Positions 48,820 through 58,958 of a stretch of DNA of 64,000 nt are shown one piece after another. The number at the start of each line of letters is the position of its first letter. Positions within the stretch are counted from its first letter, which is position 1. A program made the position numbers and the translations under genes. Source of the DNA: Cytobacillus oceanisediminis 2691 (GTDB lineage: Bacteria; Bacillota; Bacilli; Bacillales; Cytobacillaceae); NCBI RefSeq assembly GCF_000294775.2, contig NZ_CP015506.1, positions 4,439,501 to 4,503,500 of the forward strand. Direction: 5' to 3'. Below the pieces are notes generated by a model that worked only from the letters and a program-made list of their open reading frames with translations, made no database searches and had not been told where the DNA came from.

Positions 48820-48841
48820 TCTCCTTTTTCCTCCTTTAAAT

Positions 48842-49327
48842 CTAGTATCTTGCTCTTTCTCTCTGGCGTTCAGGCGGAAGCATCTGTTTCTCGCTGACGT
48901 TGTACTGATAAGGGTCTTCTTTTCTCATTTTCCATTTATCCTTGATTTCAAGGAGAACATTGCTCCACTGTACCACCTGTGAGATTTTATCTTTATTCTG
49001 TTCAAGCTGTGTGTTTACAGAAGATGTGATTTTCTGAATGGATCCATTAAATTTGCGGACAGAGTCACCAACTTCTTTTACCGCAGTCACGACACTGTTC
49101 AGGTTTTCAGATTTCTGCTGAATATCTGTAGCCAGTGAATTGGTTTTATGCAGCAGGACAGTGGTTTCCTTCGTGACACCATCTAGTTGCCTTTCAAGGC
49201 CTGCCAATGTGTTTGATACGTTATCTAATGTCCCTTGTAAGGATTTTAACGTTTTCGCCAGATATATGACCAAAACAAGAAATGCTATAGCAATTACTGC
49301 TACACTTAAGTATAAAATAATTTCCAA
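48842..49327 (-). CDS. ytxG: DUF948 general stress protein YtxG
   Basis: A 161-residue membrane-anchored protein: N-terminal helix (about 3-24, [21 protein letters not shown]) and a long coiled coil ([23 protein letters not shown]), the DUF948 pattern. Basic C-terminus. TTG start with GGAGGTG at six bases. First gene after the sigma-B-type promoter. Confidence 0.9.
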   Translation of the reverse strand: MEIILYLSVAVIAIAFLVLVIYLAKTLKSLQGTLDNVSNTLAGLERQLDGVTKETTVLLHKTNSLATDIQQKSENLNSVVTAVKEVGDSVRKFNGSIQKITSSVNTQLEQNKDKISQVVQWSNVLLEIKDKWKMRKEDPYQYNVSEKQMLPPERQRERARY

Positions 49328-49361
49328 TTCTTACACCTCCGGTTGTCTGTATAATATCTTT

Positions 49362-49386
49362 TTACCCAGATGCACTGCCTCTAAAC
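49362..49386 (-). promoter_or_regulatory. Sigma-B promoter of ytxGH
   Basis: On the minus strand GTTTAG (49381-49386), 13 bases, GGGTAA (49362-49367), each one base off the sigma-B consensus GTTTAA / GGGTAT, 35 bases before ytxG. B. subtilis ytxGHJ is sigma-B controlled. Confidence 0.8.
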
Positions 49387-49483
49387 CAGGAGTACATTAA
49401 TAGATTCCACTTGTGAAGTCGAAATTCCTTCTCTAACAGGTATTTTCATCAGTTAAAGTAAATTTTAGCACAACTGGAAAAGG

Positions 49484-49513
49484 TTAAACAAAACCTATCA
49501 TTTCGGGTACAAT
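49484..49513 (+). promoter_or_regulatory. Possible promoter of the M29 aminopeptidase gene
   Basis: TTAAAC (49484-49489), 18 bases, TACAAT (49508-49513), 41 bases before the start codon. The -35 box is weak. Confidence 0.4.
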
Positions 49514-49554
49514 AATAGTTGTCGGAAAAATAAATTTACTGGAGGTATTTATCC

Positions 49555-50670
49555 ATGAAAGATCCCCGTATTGCAAAACTGGCAAAAAATTTGATTAACT
49601 ATTCAGTCAGACTCCAGAAAGGAGAGAAGGTCCTTATTGAAAATTTCGGACTGCAGAAGGAATTAGTGACCGCGCTGGTTAAGGAAGCATATGCAGCTGG
49701 AGGATACCCTTTTGTTTCCTTAAAGGATCATCAGGTTGATCGCTCCCTGCTTTTAGGGGCACAGGAAGAGCAATTCAATTTGATGGCTGAGTTTGAAGCA
49801 AATGTTATGAGCAAAATGGATGCATACATAGGACTGCGCTCCGGAGACAACATCAACGAGCAGGCTGATGTGCCGGATGATAAAATGAAAATCCATGGAT
49901 CAACCATCGGACAAAGAGTGCATAGAGAAATCCGCGTGCCAAAAACGAAATGGGTGGTTTTGCGTTACCCTAATGCTTCCATGGCCCAGCTGGCTAAAAT
50001 GAGTACAGAAGCATTTGAAGATTTCTATTTTGATGTCTGCAATTTGGATTACGGCAAAATGGACAAAGCAATGGACAGCCTTGTGGAATTAATGAATAAA
50101 ACCGATAAAGTCAGAATAACTGGCCCTGGAACAGATCTATCCTTCTCGATTAAGGATATTCCGGCAATAAAATGCTCAGGTCAAATGAATATCCCTGATG
50201 GAGAGGTCTATACTGCCCCTGTACGTGAGTCTGTCAACGGCGTCATCACCTATAACACTCCATCTCCATACCATGGTTTTACATTTGAAAATGTAAAACT
50301 GACATTTAAAGACGGGAAAATTGTTGAAGCGGAAGCCAATGATAGCGAACGCATCAATAAAATCTTTGATACTGATGAGGGTGCGCGCTATATTGGTGAA
50401 TTCGCTATCGGGGTTAACCCATACATTCTTCATCCAATGCAGGATATTCTGTTCGATGAAAAAATTGACGGAAGCTTCCACTTCACACCTGGACAGTGCT
50501 ATGACGAAGCTTATAATGGCAATAAATCCAATATTCATTGGGATATGGTCAACATCCAGCGCCCTGACTATGGCGGCGGTGAAATCTACTTTGATGAGGT
50601 ATTAATCCGTAAAGACGGGCGATTTGTCATTAGTGAACTTGAAGCATTAAATCCGGAAAATTTAAAGTAA
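49555..50670 (+). CDS. M29-family aminopeptidase
   Basis: Metal-dependent aminopeptidase of the AmpS/thermophilic M29 group, cytoplasmic. 371 residues, shorter than the usual 410 of AmpS but with the metal-site region complete: the Glu in YIGEFAIGVNP, His in GSFHFTPG, the catalytic Tyr in CYDEAYNGN and the HWD motif in KSNIHWDMV. The start follows CTGGAGG. An equally short subgroup exists in Bacillus; the missing part is spread, not a truncated end. Confidence 0.88.
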   Translation: MKDPRIAKLAKNLINYSVRLQKGEKVLIENFGLQKELVTALVKEAYAAGGYPFVSLKDHQVDRSLLLGAQEEQFNLMAEFEANVMSKMDAYIGLRSGDNINEQADVPDDKMKIHGSTIGQRVHREIRVPKTKWVVLRYPNASMAQLAKMSTEAFEDFYFDVCNLDYGKMDKAMDSLVELMNKTDKVRITGPGTDLSFSIKDIPAIKCSGQMNIPDGEVYTAPVRESVNGVITYNTPSPYHGFTFENVKLTFKDGKIVEAEANDSERINKIFDTDEGARYIGEFAIGVNPYILHPMQDILFDEKIDGSFHFTPGQCYDEAYNGNKSNIHWDMVNIQRPDYGGGEIYFDEVLIRKDGRFVISELEALNPENLK

Positions 50671-50671
50671 T

Positions 50672-50722
50672 AAAAAAGCTCCAGGCGCCTGGAGCTAAAA
50701 AGTTATCAACATTTAAAGTCAT
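50672..50722 (+). repeat. Family A intergenic repeat, copy A7 (remnant)
   Basis: AAAAAGCTCCAGGCGCCTGGAGCTAAAAAGTTATCAACATTTAAAG: a perfect 20-bp palindrome of the left and right ends followed by the family's usual right-hand tail (AGTTATCAACGTTTAAA in other copies). It starts two bases after the aminopeptidase stop and may act as a terminator. Confidence 0.6.
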
Positions 50723-50726
50723 AAAG

Positions 50727-50760
50727 AAAAAGATGCTTCCTTAGCGAAGCATCCTTCTTA
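50727..50760 (-). terminator. Terminator of murC
   Basis: Minus-strand stem GATGCTTC / GAAGCATC followed by TTTTTCTTT, just after the murC stop. Confidence 0.82.
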
Positions 50761-50764
50761 TGAT

Positions 50765-52060
50765 TTATATTTGGTTTTCGTATGCCTGCTGGAATTTTTG
50801 GATATCCCCGGCACCCATAAACATAATTACGCTATCTTCATGATTCCTTAGTACAGCCGTTTCTTCTTCATTTAGAATTTGTGCATTGGGAATTTTGGCC
50901 TTTAAGTCATCAATCGTGAGTTTTCCATGGTTTTCACGGGCAGAGCCAAAGATTTCGCAAAGATATACTTTGTCAGCCAAATTAAGGCTTGATGCAAAAT
51001 CATCAAGAAAGGCCTGAGTCCTCGTAAATGTATGCGGCTGGAAAACTGCAACCACATCCTTTTCAGGATACTTTTGTCTGGCAGCTTCTACAGTCGCCTT
51101 AATTTCTGTCGGATGGTGGGCATAGTCATCAATAATTACCTGAGAGCCCACTTTCTTCTCGGAAAATCTTCTTTTCACTCCTTCAAAGGAAAGAAGCTGT
51201 TCCTGGACAATCTTTGCATCGATCTCTTCATAATGACATAGAGCGATAACAGCTAAGGAGTTCAAGACGTTATGATCTCCATACGCTGGAATAGAGAAAG
51301 TCTCAAAGAAGGTGTTCCGGACAAATACATCAAATGTTGTTCCTTCTGTAGTTTTAACTACATTGCGTGCCTGAAAATCATTATCTTCTCCAAAACCATA
51401 GAATACCACGGGCACTTTTGCCTGGATTTTTTGCAGCTGCTCGTCATCACCGCATGCGAAAATCCCCTTATTCACTTGCCATGACATTTCCTGAAAAGCA
51501 GAAAACACATCTTCAATGTTGGCAAAGTAATCAGGGTGGTCAAAATCAATATTCGTCATTATTGCATAATCAGGATAGTAAGAAAGGAAGTGCCTTCTGT
51601 ATTCACAAGCTTCGAAAACAAAATATTCAGCTTCCTTGTCCCCTTTGCCCGTACCGTCTCCAATAAGGAATGAAGTTGGTTTTGCGCCTCGCATTACGTG
51701 CGCAAGCAAGCCTGTAGTGGATGTTTTCCCATGAGCTCCCGTCACAGCGATGCTCGTAAAATTCTTCATGAAATCACCTAAAAATCGATGATAACGCACA
51801 ACAGGCAAGCCAAGCTTCATTGCTTCCTCAATCTCTTCATGCGTGTCCGGATATGCATTCCCGGCGATTACCGTCATGCCCGGCTGTATGTTTTCCTTTT
51901 GAAAGGGAAGGATCTTTATTCCGGATTTCTCAAGTGCCACCTGAGTAAAAAAGTGTTTCTCAAAATCGGAGCCTTGAACCTGATAATTCATATCATGCAG
52001 AACTTGTGCCAATGCACTCATTCCAGACCCCTTAATACCTACGAAATGGTAAATAGTCAT
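50765..52060 (-). CDS. murC: UDP-N-acetylmuramate--L-alanine ligase
   Basis: Adds L-Ala to UDP-MurNAc, the first peptide step of peptidoglycan synthesis. 431 residues; N-terminal [11 protein letters not shown] (UDP-sugar domain), the ATP-binding [13 protein letters not shown] loop near 108, and the catalytic central domain with [13 protein letters not shown] lies eight bases before the ATG at 52058-52060; the extra five residues of the longer frame are not family sequence. In Bacillus murC stands apart from the dcw cluster, near sftA, as here. Confidence 0.97.
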   Translation of the reverse strand: MTIYHFVGIKGSGMSALAQVLHDMNYQVQGSDFEKHFFTQVALEKSGIKILPFQKENIQPGMTVIAGNAYPDTHEEIEEAMKLGLPVVRYHRFLGDFMKNFTSIAVTGAHGKTSTTGLLAHVMRGAKPTSFLIGDGTGKGDKEAEYFVFEACEYRRHFLSYYPDYAIMTNIDFDHPDYFANIEDVFSAFQEMSWQVNKGIFACGDDEQLQKIQAKVPVVFYGFGEDNDFQARNVVKTTEGTTFDVFVRNTFFETFSIPAYGDHNVLNSLAVIALCHYEEIDAKIVQEQLLSFEGVKRRFSEKKVGSQVIIDDYAHHPTEIKATVEAARQKYPEKDVVAVFQPHTFTRTQAFLDDFASSLNLADKVYLCEIFGSARENHGKLTIDDLKAKIPNAQILNEEETAVLRNHEDSVIMFMGAGDIQKFQQAYENQI

Positions 52061-52261
52061 ATAAAGAACCTCCAACCATCGTATATCTGTAAAACAGTAT
52101 ATGACATATATCTAGTTTTGCGCATATCCCCTTAGAAGACATGCTTCCATGACTGTGCTGCTAAGCTTTTCCGCTGTCATTTTTATTTACTTACACTTTA
52201 ATGTATTGAATCATTATATCATTAATCGATTCTAAAAACTATGTAACGTATTGCCAGCTAT

Positions 52262-52915
52262 TTATACCCCAGAAATAAAAAATAAAACATTAGATTTCAG
52301 GAAAGCTCTCCATGTAAGGTCAGGAACCTTTAATTTTGCCTTCGAAAATGCCTTCGTTAAACGGTGAACTCCTTCATCCTTTTGAATAGAGATAAATGGT
52401 CCAATAGGAAGATCATACATCTGGATTGGTATTCTTCTAATAAAATACCACCCTATTGACAGTTCCGGCCGAAACACCCCGTGCTGACTTAAGAGAAAAG
52501 AAGTGCTATCTTCCACACCTGAGGCGGAGATTTTCTTTTGACTTACATCTAAAATCCGGATGGGTTCCATGACTGATGTTAAAAAGAGAGCCCCCTGAAT
52601 GAGATCTGACTCTGAAAGCTGCCTGGCATTGTTCTTTAAGAACAGACTGAACATAGTAGAGCCTTGAATGGTTTTATAATCAAAGAGAAACCAATCCTGA
52701 AAAACTTCCTGCTGAATAGGCGAAAAAGCCGTCTCAGAAGCAAGACCGAGCGTTTTCCGAAATAAATGCTTTGCCCGGACTTTCTCTCTGATATTAGCCG
52801 TTCGTTCTGTATAATCCTTGCTTAATGTGTATAAACGCAGAGCATTATTCTCTCCCTGGAGCTGTTTAGCTTTACGGAAAGATTGTAAATCCAGAATTGA
52901 GCTGTCCATATCCAT
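52262..52915 (-). CDS. Protein of unknown function, possible SEC-C-associated type
   Basis: I do not recognise this 217-residue protein. It has no signal peptide, membrane helix or cysteine. The segment QDWFLFDYKTIQGSTMFSLFL (about 92-112) resembles, from memory, a phrase in proteins that carry SEC-C zinc motifs, but no SEC-C cysteines are present here. AAGGAG at eight bases supports the first ATG. It is 37 bases downstream of the nicotinate phosphoribosyltransferase gene on the same strand, so probably in its transcript. Confidence 0.7.
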   Translation of the reverse strand: MDMDSSILDLQSFRKAKQLQGENNALRLYTLSKDYTERTANIREKVRAKHLFRKTLGLASETAFSPIQQEVFQDWFLFDYKTIQGSTMFSLFLKNNARQLSESDLIQGALFLTSVMEPIRILDVSQKKISASGVEDSTSFLLSQHGVFRPELSIGWYFIRRIPIQMYDLPIGPFISIQKDEGVHRLTKAFSKAKLKVPDLTWRAFLKSNVLFFISGV

Positions 52916-52952
52916 TTAGGATGCTCCTTACTTTCTTGTAAATAGCGTTCAG

Positions 52953-54050
52953 TTATTCAACCTTTTCAAGGCGGGGGTTTGGACGATAACGGCGTCCTGC
53001 CTTAGCTGCATGCTTACCGTCAATCATTACATTGTCTCCAGTGAACCCTGTGGTGATCTTCAGCAGGCTGCTTCCAATTCCATAGGTATCAACCGGAACA
53101 CCCTGTTCTTCAAATTCACGGATTCGGGATTCAGTAAAACCGCCGCTCACCACAATCTTCACATGTTGGAAACCTTCATCATCCAGCGCTTTTCTTAAAG
53201 CGAAAATCAGTTCTGCATTGACTCCGCGCGGGTCAAACGTTCCCAGCAAATGCTGATTTCTTAAGAAATATTGATCAATCATTGTTCTTGATGTATCAAC
53301 CCGGACACCTTTAAGCTCTTTGCCAAAGGCTCTTGCCACTTTCAGGGAATCGGTTATGGCATCATTGTTGTAGTCTACCAGAGCAACTAAATCGTCTTCA
53401 GGAAACGTCTCCTGATAAGCCTTAGTAGATGCAACGATATCTCCCTCGAACATTTGGATCAAAGCATGCGGCATTGTTCCCATTCCTTTTTTGCCCCACC
53501 ATTCATTCATCGCATGCGTGGCCTGGGCTGTTGCCCCCCCAATAAAGGCTGCATAGCCATCTCCTGCCTGGGTGATATAATGATCATCCCGGTCCCCCAT
53601 GAAGATGACCTGCTTTTGAACACCAGAAACACCTGCTGCTTTTACCACATTATAGACATTCGTGGCAACTGAAGTTCTTCTGGCCAATATGCCGTCAATT
53701 ATTCCTTCAAGATATCCGAAATCCTGATATCTTCCTGTAATGGTTAAAACTGTTTCAAAGGGTGAAATCTTATCACCGTCTTTTAATGAATAAATTTCCA
53801 GATCATCCGGGCGGTCTGCAAATGTTTTTAGCAGCGCAATGACTTCATCCGTACCGCATAGAACGGCATGATTCTTTTGGAAAAACTGCATGGTTACGAT
53901 TTTATCTTCGTGATATTTCTTAACAATTTCTCTTGTTTTAAGGAAGTAAACCGCTGAAAACCAGCCATCTCTTACACGTTCATCGAATTTAAAAGTCTGG
54001 TTTGTCAGACGTTTGATTTCTCCTTTAACCTTCATTTCAATTTCCTTCAT
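52953..54050 (-). CDS. Nicotinate phosphoribosyltransferase
   Basis: Salvages nicotinate into nicotinate mononucleotide for NAD synthesis. 365 residues of the short PncB branch; the phosphoribosyl site shows FMGDRDDHYITQAGDGYAA and VVSGGFTESRI, with VDTYGIGSSLL near the C-terminus. Two in-frame starts are possible: the first ATG has GGAG eight bases upstream, and one five codons later has AAGGA. The window also has an NAD kinase (ytdI) but no other NAD genes. Confidence 0.85.
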   Translation of the reverse strand: MKEIEMKVKGEIKRLTNQTFKFDERVRDGWFSAVYFLKTREIVKKYHEDKIVTMQFFQKNHAVLCGTDEVIALLKTFADRPDDLEIYSLKDGDKISPFETVLTITGRYQDFGYLEGIIDGILARRTSVATNVYNVVKAAGVSGVQKQVIFMGDRDDHYITQAGDGYAAFIGGATAQATHAMNEWWGKKGMGTMPHALIQMFEGDIVASTKAYQETFPEDDLVALVDYNNDAITDSLKVARAFGKELKGVRVDTSRTMIDQYFLRNQHLLGTFDPRGVNAELIFALRKALDDEGFQHVKIVVSGGFTESRIREFEEQGVPVDTYGIGSSLLKITTGFTGDNVMIDGKHAAKAGRRYRPNPRLEKVE

Positions 54051-54072
54051 CCCTAAAGCTCCTTAGAAACAT

Positions 54073-54160
54073 TAAAGAAAGCAGAAGCGCCTGCTGACTT
54101 GGTTTGCAAGGAGCAGGCCTCTATGCCGGCAGCCCGCCAGCTTTAGAATGCTTTCTTCGT
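54073..54160 (+). repeat. Family A intergenic repeat, copy A8 (diverged)
   Basis: AAGAAAGCAGAAGCGCCTGCTGAC matches the left end with several changes; CCTCTATGCCGGCAGCCCGCCAGC may be the degraded interior. It lies between two minus-strand genes. Confidence 0.45.
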
Positions 54161-54216
54161 TTATCGTAGTTGTTTATTCATATTATTTTAAACATGCAAG
54201 TAAAGAATACCATGGA

Positions 54217-57200
54217 TTAATTTAATGTACTAGTCTCTTGTATGGATTCAAGATCAGCTTCTGTAATGAGGACATCCCTTGGCTTGCTGCCTCTATTTTC
54301 AGAAATGAACCCTTGTTTTTCCATCATATCAATCAGCCTGGCTGCCCTATTATATCCTATTTTAAATCTTCTTTGCAGGCTTGAAGTGGAAGCCGCTCCC
54401 TGATCAACAACAAACTCGCATGCTTCAAAAAACAATTCATCCTCTTCTTCTATTGCATGAGCTTTTTTCAGAAGTTCTTCCTGCTCAAATAAGTAGTCAG
54501 GATCGCGTTCCCTCCGTACATGGGCTACCACATCATCAATTTCTTTATCTGAAACAAATGTACCCTGCAGCCTCACTGGCTTTGAGGATCCGTTTTCAAG
54601 GAAAAGCATATCTCCCCGTCCAAGCAGTTTTTCAGCTCCGCTTATATCAATGATTGTTCTTGAATCGATTTGAGATGACACAGAGAATGCAATTCTTGTA
54701 GGCACATTCGCCTTGATTAAGCCGGTAATAACATCCACGGAAGGACGCTGGGTTGCAATAATCAGATGAATTCCGCATGCACGGGCTTTTTGTGCAATCC
54801 GGCAAATGGCTTCTTCCACATCGGCTGGCGACATCATCATTAAGTCTGCCAGCTCATCAATCACAATGACCATAAATGGCAGCTTCTCTGAATATTGCTG
54901 ATGCTCCTCTGCCAGCTCATTAAAACGGTTTATATCCCTCACACCTGCATGGGCAAACAATTCATATCTGCGTTCCATCTCCTCGACAGCCCACTTCAAG
55001 GCTGCCGTTGCCGCTTTTACATCGGTAATAACCGGGCTGACCAAATGTGGAATTCGATTATATGGTGCAAGTTCGACCATTTTTGGGTCGATCAGAAGAA
55101 GCTTCAATTCATCGGGACTCGCCTTATACAGCAGGCTTACCAGGATCGTGTTAATACAGACGCTCTTCCCTGATCCAGTTGCACCGGCAATCAAACCATG
55201 AGGCATTTTCCGTAAATCCGTCACAATCGGCTTCCCAGAGATATCAAGCCCCAGCACAGCCGTTAATGGAGATTGGCCAGTCTGGAACTCCGGGGTGCTG
55301 ATGATCTCACTGATAAGTACCGGACGGCTGCTCTGGTTCGGAACCTCAATGCCGATTGTATGCTTTCCTGGTATCGGCGCTTCGATCCGAATATCCCTTG
55401 CTGCCAGACTCAGCTTTATATCATCTGAGAGGTTCGTGATTTTATTCACCTTGACACCTGGTTCGGGCTGTACTTCAAACCTTGTTACAGAAGGTCCTTG
55501 CGTAACATTAACCACCCTCGCCCTGACATTGAAATTTTGCAGTGTAGAATTTAACATCTGTTCCTGTTCGTAAAGCCAATCGGAAGCTTCCTCCATGATT
55601 ACTGGCGGTGTCAGCAATGTCTGGGAAGGAAATTGGTAATAAAAAATTTCTTCGTCCCCCTGATATGTCTGTTCATCCTCAAATCGGTCCATTTCCGATG
55701 CATGCGGAGACTGCTCTGCATGTTCTTCCATAGGCAAATGGTTCACCGGTGGATGATTCTCGATCTTTCCTGCAGCAGCAGCAGACTGCTGGATATTTTC
55801 TGACGGAAACATAGCGATATTATTTTTTTTTTCACCTGACGGTCCTGCCATCTTATCCTGCTGATTCAGTTTTTTTCTGTCATTATTCAGCATGATGACA
55901 TTAAATGGAATTGACCCTCTTGATGAAGGCTTCTTCCCTTCCTGGGCATCTTCTTCCTGCTGTGGGGTTGACGCAGCAGACTCTGTTTTTGTTTCTAAGT
56001 ATTCATTTGCATCTGCAGTCTCATTTTGCTCTGCATTCTCAGCCCTGTTTATATCAGAAATCAGTTCAGCCTGAGTAGAGAACGAGCCTGTTAATTCCCC
56101 GCTATCTTCATGATCAGAACTTAATTCAGCTTTATTAGACATCCCCATTCCTTCTGCTTGTGAGTTTCCCTCTTTTAAGTTTATATGGATAGACTCTTCC
56201 GAGTCACTTTTATCAACAATCCCTAAATCGCGATGAAATTCATTCTTTTCTGCATCCTCTTCAGCTTCAATCTCAAGGATATCATGAGATCTTAATTCGC
56301 TCTGCTCTGAAAGTTCTGCTGTGTATTCTTCTTTTTCTTCCTCGTGCAGAGCCTCTTCAATCAAGTTTGCGAGCGATCTGCTGATTTCCGATTTTTTTTT
56401 AAGACCGATGCGATCCTCACTATTTGGAGATTCACCGTCAGGCTTGGAAGATCCAAGCTGCCTGGCAGGTTCCTTATGATCTTGCCAGGCAGTATGTATT
56501 TCTTCATGCCGTAATGTTTCTTGGTTATCTTCAGGTACTTCAAACATTAATTCAGACGCTTCACCTATTTTGTATCTTTTGGCTGCTGGTTCCTCTGTTT
56601 CCAATGCAGAAGCCTGTGCCTGTAAAGCTTTCAGTTTATCGGAAATGACAGTTTCTTTTTCTTTATCCGAAACAGCTTCGGTTACATTCGGCCGATTAAG
56701 AGGAGTCTGCTGAATTTTGCGCATAACCTCATCGTATGTAAGTTCCCTGCGGTTTTCCTGTTCCCCGTTATCTGATTTATCTTGCTGGGCATTTGGCCGT
56801 GGCCTTTTAAATCCATATATCGGCGATGGAATTTCTGTTGGCTGGAAAGGTCTTTTCTTGCTGGCAGCCTCTCTTTCATTACGGGTCAGAATTTTTTCTT
56901 CACTGGCAGGTGGTGGCGCAGACTTTCTTTGCCGCTCCCTATCTGCGGAAAGAGGCATCCTTTTTTCATGGATTTGAGTATCCGCCGGCTTTTTCTGCCA
57001 TTCCGTTTCTCCTGCCCTTGACTTCCGTTTTTCAGTTTTATTTACAGGCTTCCCACGATTATGATCCTGTCTTTGCTGCCTCTTATTCTCCCGTTCTGCT
57101 TCATGGTCAGGTATGACCGGAAAACGGAATTGGCCTTTGGGGTATTGATAGACTACTTTAGCATCTATGTCTCTTGAACTTTCTTTTGTTTTTTTTGCAG

Positions 57201-57303
57201 GCGGCTGCTTCTCATAGTTATGCTCATCTGCATGTTCTTCCATTTCCTCATATTCTTCCTCATCACTTTTAAACATATGGAATAGCTTTTTAATCCAGCT
57301 CAT
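54217..57303 (-). CDS. sftA: DNA translocase SftA (YtpT)
   Basis: Soluble FtsK/SpoIIIE-family motor that clears DNA from the closing septum. 1028 residues: a long acidic, Gln/Glu-rich, low-complexity N-terminus (1-560) without transmembrane helices, which separates it from SpoIIIE; the motor with Walker [10 protein letters not shown] near 705 and Walker [13 protein letters not shown]; and a winged-helix gamma domain at the end ([18 protein letters not shown]) that reads KOPS/SRS-type sequences. The N-terminus is some 75 residues longer than B. subtilis SftA. The ribosome binding site is weak (AAAGAGTTGAT). Confidence 0.95.
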   Translation of the reverse strand: MSWIKKLFHMFKSDEEEYEEMEEHADEHNYEKQPPAKKTKESSRDIDAKVVYQYPKGQFRFPVIPDHEAERENKRQQRQDHNRGKPVNKTEKRKSRAGETEWQKKPADTQIHEKRMPLSADRERQRKSAPPPASEEKILTRNEREAASKKRPFQPTEIPSPIYGFKRPRPNAQQDKSDNGEQENRRELTYDEVMRKIQQTPLNRPNVTEAVSDKEKETVISDKLKALQAQASALETEEPAAKRYKIGEASELMFEVPEDNQETLRHEEIHTAWQDHKEPARQLGSSKPDGESPNSEDRIGLKKKSEISRSLANLIEEALHEEEKEEYTAELSEQSELRSHDILEIEAEEDAEKNEFHRDLGIVDKSDSEESIHINLKEGNSQAEGMGMSNKAELSSDHEDSGELTGSFSTQAELISDINRAENAEQNETADANEYLETKTESAASTPQQEEDAQEGKKPSSRGSIPFNVIMLNNDRKKLNQQDKMAGPSGEKKNNIAMFPSENIQQSAAAAGKIENHPPVNHLPMEEHAEQSPHASEMDRFEDEQTYQGDEEIFYYQFPSQTLLTPPVIMEEASDWLYEQEQMLNSTLQNFNVRARVVNVTQGPSVTRFEVQPEPGVKVNKITNLSDDIKLSLAARDIRIEAPIPGKHTIGIEVPNQSSRPVLISEIISTPEFQTGQSPLTAVLGLDISGKPIVTDLRKMPHGLIAGATGSGKSVCINTILVSLLYKASPDELKLLLIDPKMVELAPYNRIPHLVSPVITDVKAATAALKWAVEEMERRYELFAHAGVRDINRFNELAEEHQQYSEKLPFMVIVIDELADLMMMSPADVEEAICRIAQKARACGIHLIIATQRPSVDVITGLIKANVPTRIAFSVSSQIDSRTIIDISGAEKLLGRGDMLFLENGSSKPVRLQGTFVSDKEIDDVVAHVRRERDPDYLFEQEELLKKAHAIEEEDELFFEACEFVVDQGAASTSSLQRRFKIGYNRAARLIDMMEKQGFISENRGSKPRDVLITEADLESIQETSTLN

Positions 57304-57617
57304 TTATATCAACTCTTTCTATTAAAAACTTTGTTAGACTTTCTATATTATTTTAGCAGTTATTCACAGATTTTGAATAAGAAATCCGAGAATGAGTCCT
57401 TATAAAGACAGAATGGGTAAATTTACAAACAAACTAAAGGCTGCAGGCATACTTTCGACTCAGGCGGGTGATTAAAGGTTCATAAGTAGTGATATCTGTC
57501 TTTTTACCCGGAACTGCTTAACTTTCATTTAAAATAACGGATCTATATATCATTCGGTAATGGTTCATCTCACCTGGGGGTTTATCGCCTTGTTTTCAGG
57601 AAGAATCAGTTTTAAAC

Positions 57618-57648
57618 AAAAAAAGGACCACATTGCTGTGACCCTAAA
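57618..57648 (-). terminator. Terminator of ytpQ
   Basis: Minus-strand stem AGGGTCACA / TGTGGTCCT followed by TTTTTTG, just after the ytpQ stop. The rest of the 348-base gap to sftA (57304-57617) shows nothing I can name. Confidence 0.8.
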
Positions 57649-57651
57649 AAC

Positions 57652-58452
57652 CTACTTCTTTTTATTCTTACCCAAAATAAATATTGGTTCAAACTCTCCA
57701 TTCTCATATAGGAATGACAGGGAAGTAATGGGCACTCTGCCGCTCGCAAAGAAACTCATAGTCATCTGGGCGAGAACGTCATAGCCTGTTTCATTTTTTA
57801 TATCAGCAATAATCAATACGTCCTGATGCGGAACGGCAACGGCCATGGATCCTTCTACTTTCCTGCCCATTTCTTTAATAAAGGAATCATTCAGGATTCT
57901 GCTTGCATCATATCCATCATTTTTGTTTAAGAAATAGAAAGTGTTGCCTGCAACAGTATCCGATTTCATATCTGTCGACAGGGATCTTACGTTGAAAAGA
58001 GCCGTTTCTCTAATTCTTTCGGGATCCCAGCTCTCTTTTTCCATTAGCTTTGCATCAATGAGGCGATACGTATTTCCAAGATCGAGCGCATAGTAAATTC
58101 GTGTTTCAGCCGTATGTTCATCTGTCAAAAAAGGAATACCTTCCTGTGACTCGCCTGGAAAAGAAGTTGATCGGATGACTGGAAAAATATTTTTTTCATG
58201 TCCCGACAAATGGGCATCCTCCACCATTGCCTCCAGGCCTTCTTCCACATAATAAACGACTTCGTCAATCGCTTTTTCCTTTTGCTCCTGCCATTTAGCA
58301 ATAATGCCCGGAAGAGAGATGGTAATTCCTTTTCCAGTGTCCTTATTTTCGATTCTGAGCTGATCTTTTTCCCTGTCAAAAGAGAAAGTCCGGTTCTCTT
58401 TTGCTAAGCGCTGCTCCAATTCATTTTTCATCTTTTTACTATCCATTTTCAT
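57652..58452 (-). CDS. ytpQ: DUF1444-family protein YtpQ
   Basis: A 266-residue soluble protein of the DUF1444 (UPF0354) family, function unknown. The family's [37 protein letters not shown] and [14 protein letters not shown] blocks are present. No signal or membrane helix. GGAGG precedes the ATG. Lies between sftA and ytpP as in B. subtilis; a hairpin before it suggests its own transcript. Confidence 0.88.
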   Translation of the reverse strand: MKMDSKKMKNELEQRLAKENRTFSFDREKDQLRIENKDTGKGITISLPGIIAKWQEQKEKAIDEVVYYVEEGLEAMVEDAHLSGHEKNIFPVIRSTSFPGESQEGIPFLTDEHTAETRIYYALDLGNTYRLIDAKLMEKESWDPERIRETALFNVRSLSTDMKSDTVAGNTFYFLNKNDGYDASRILNDSFIKEMGRKVEGSMAVAVPHQDVLIIADIKNETGYDVLAQMTMSFFASGRVPITSLSFLYENGEFEPIFILGKNKKK

Positions 58453-58502
58453 ATATAAGCCCCTCCTTATGGGGATTGATTTCCGACTATCATTCTACAC
58501 TA

Positions 58503-58536
58503 ATAAACCCTCCTGCTCAAAAGTGATGCAGGAGGG
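58503..58536 (-). terminator. Hairpin after ytpP, probable terminator
   Basis: Minus-strand stem CCCTCCTGC / GCAGGAGGG with TTTATTAG tail, between the ytpP stop (with a family A repeat in between) and ytpQ. Confidence 0.6.
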
Positions 58537-58539
58537 CCT

Positions 58540-58612
58540 AAAAACGGAAGCGCCTTGCCAGCCCCCGACGCCTCGAGAGGGCAGGCTGCTTGCGCTAGAC
58601 ATTTATCAAAGT
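58540..58612 (+). repeat. Family A intergenic repeat, copy A9 (short form)
   Basis: AAAACGGAAGCGCCTTGCCAGCC joined to CGCCTCGAGAGGGCAGGCTGC and TTGCGCTAGACATTTATCAAAG. Like A3 it lacks the interior core. It is between the minus-strand genes ytpP and ytpQ. Confidence 0.78.
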
Positions 58613-58640
58613 AAAATTTGAACACTAAATGTACACAGGC

Positions 58641-58958
58641 TTATTGTTCAAGAGTTTGAATAAAGTTTTCAATTTCTTCCTGGGTTTTGCGGTCTTTGCT
58701 GACAAAGCGGCCAAGTTCCTGGCCATCCCTGTATCCGATGAAGCTTGGGATCCCAAAGACATCAAGCTCAATGCAAAGATCAATGAATTGATCGCGATCT
58801 ACATAAATAAAAGTGTATTCACTATATTTTGCTTCTATTTTAGGCAATATCGGTTCAATAACCCGGCAATCCGGACACCAGTCAGCTGAAAACATGAAAA
58901 TATGCTTCCCATTGCTGCGCATCTCGTTAAATTGTTCTGCCGATTCCAGTTTTTTCAT
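58641..58958 (-). CDS. ytpP: Thioredoxin-like protein YtpP
   Basis: A 105-residue thioredoxin-fold protein with active site CPDC (Cys28, Cys31 in SADWCPDC) and the cis-proline segment FGIPSFIGYRDG. Probably a thiol-disulfide oxidoreductase; partner unknown. Its ATG overlaps the TGA of the upstream PTS-type gene (ATGA), so the two are co-translated. Confidence 0.92.
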   Translation of the reverse strand: MKKLESAEQFNEMRSNGKHIFMFSADWCPDCRVIEPILPKIEAKYSEYTFIYVDRDQFIDLCIELDVFGIPSFIGYRDGQELGRFVSKDRKTQEEIENFIQTLEQ

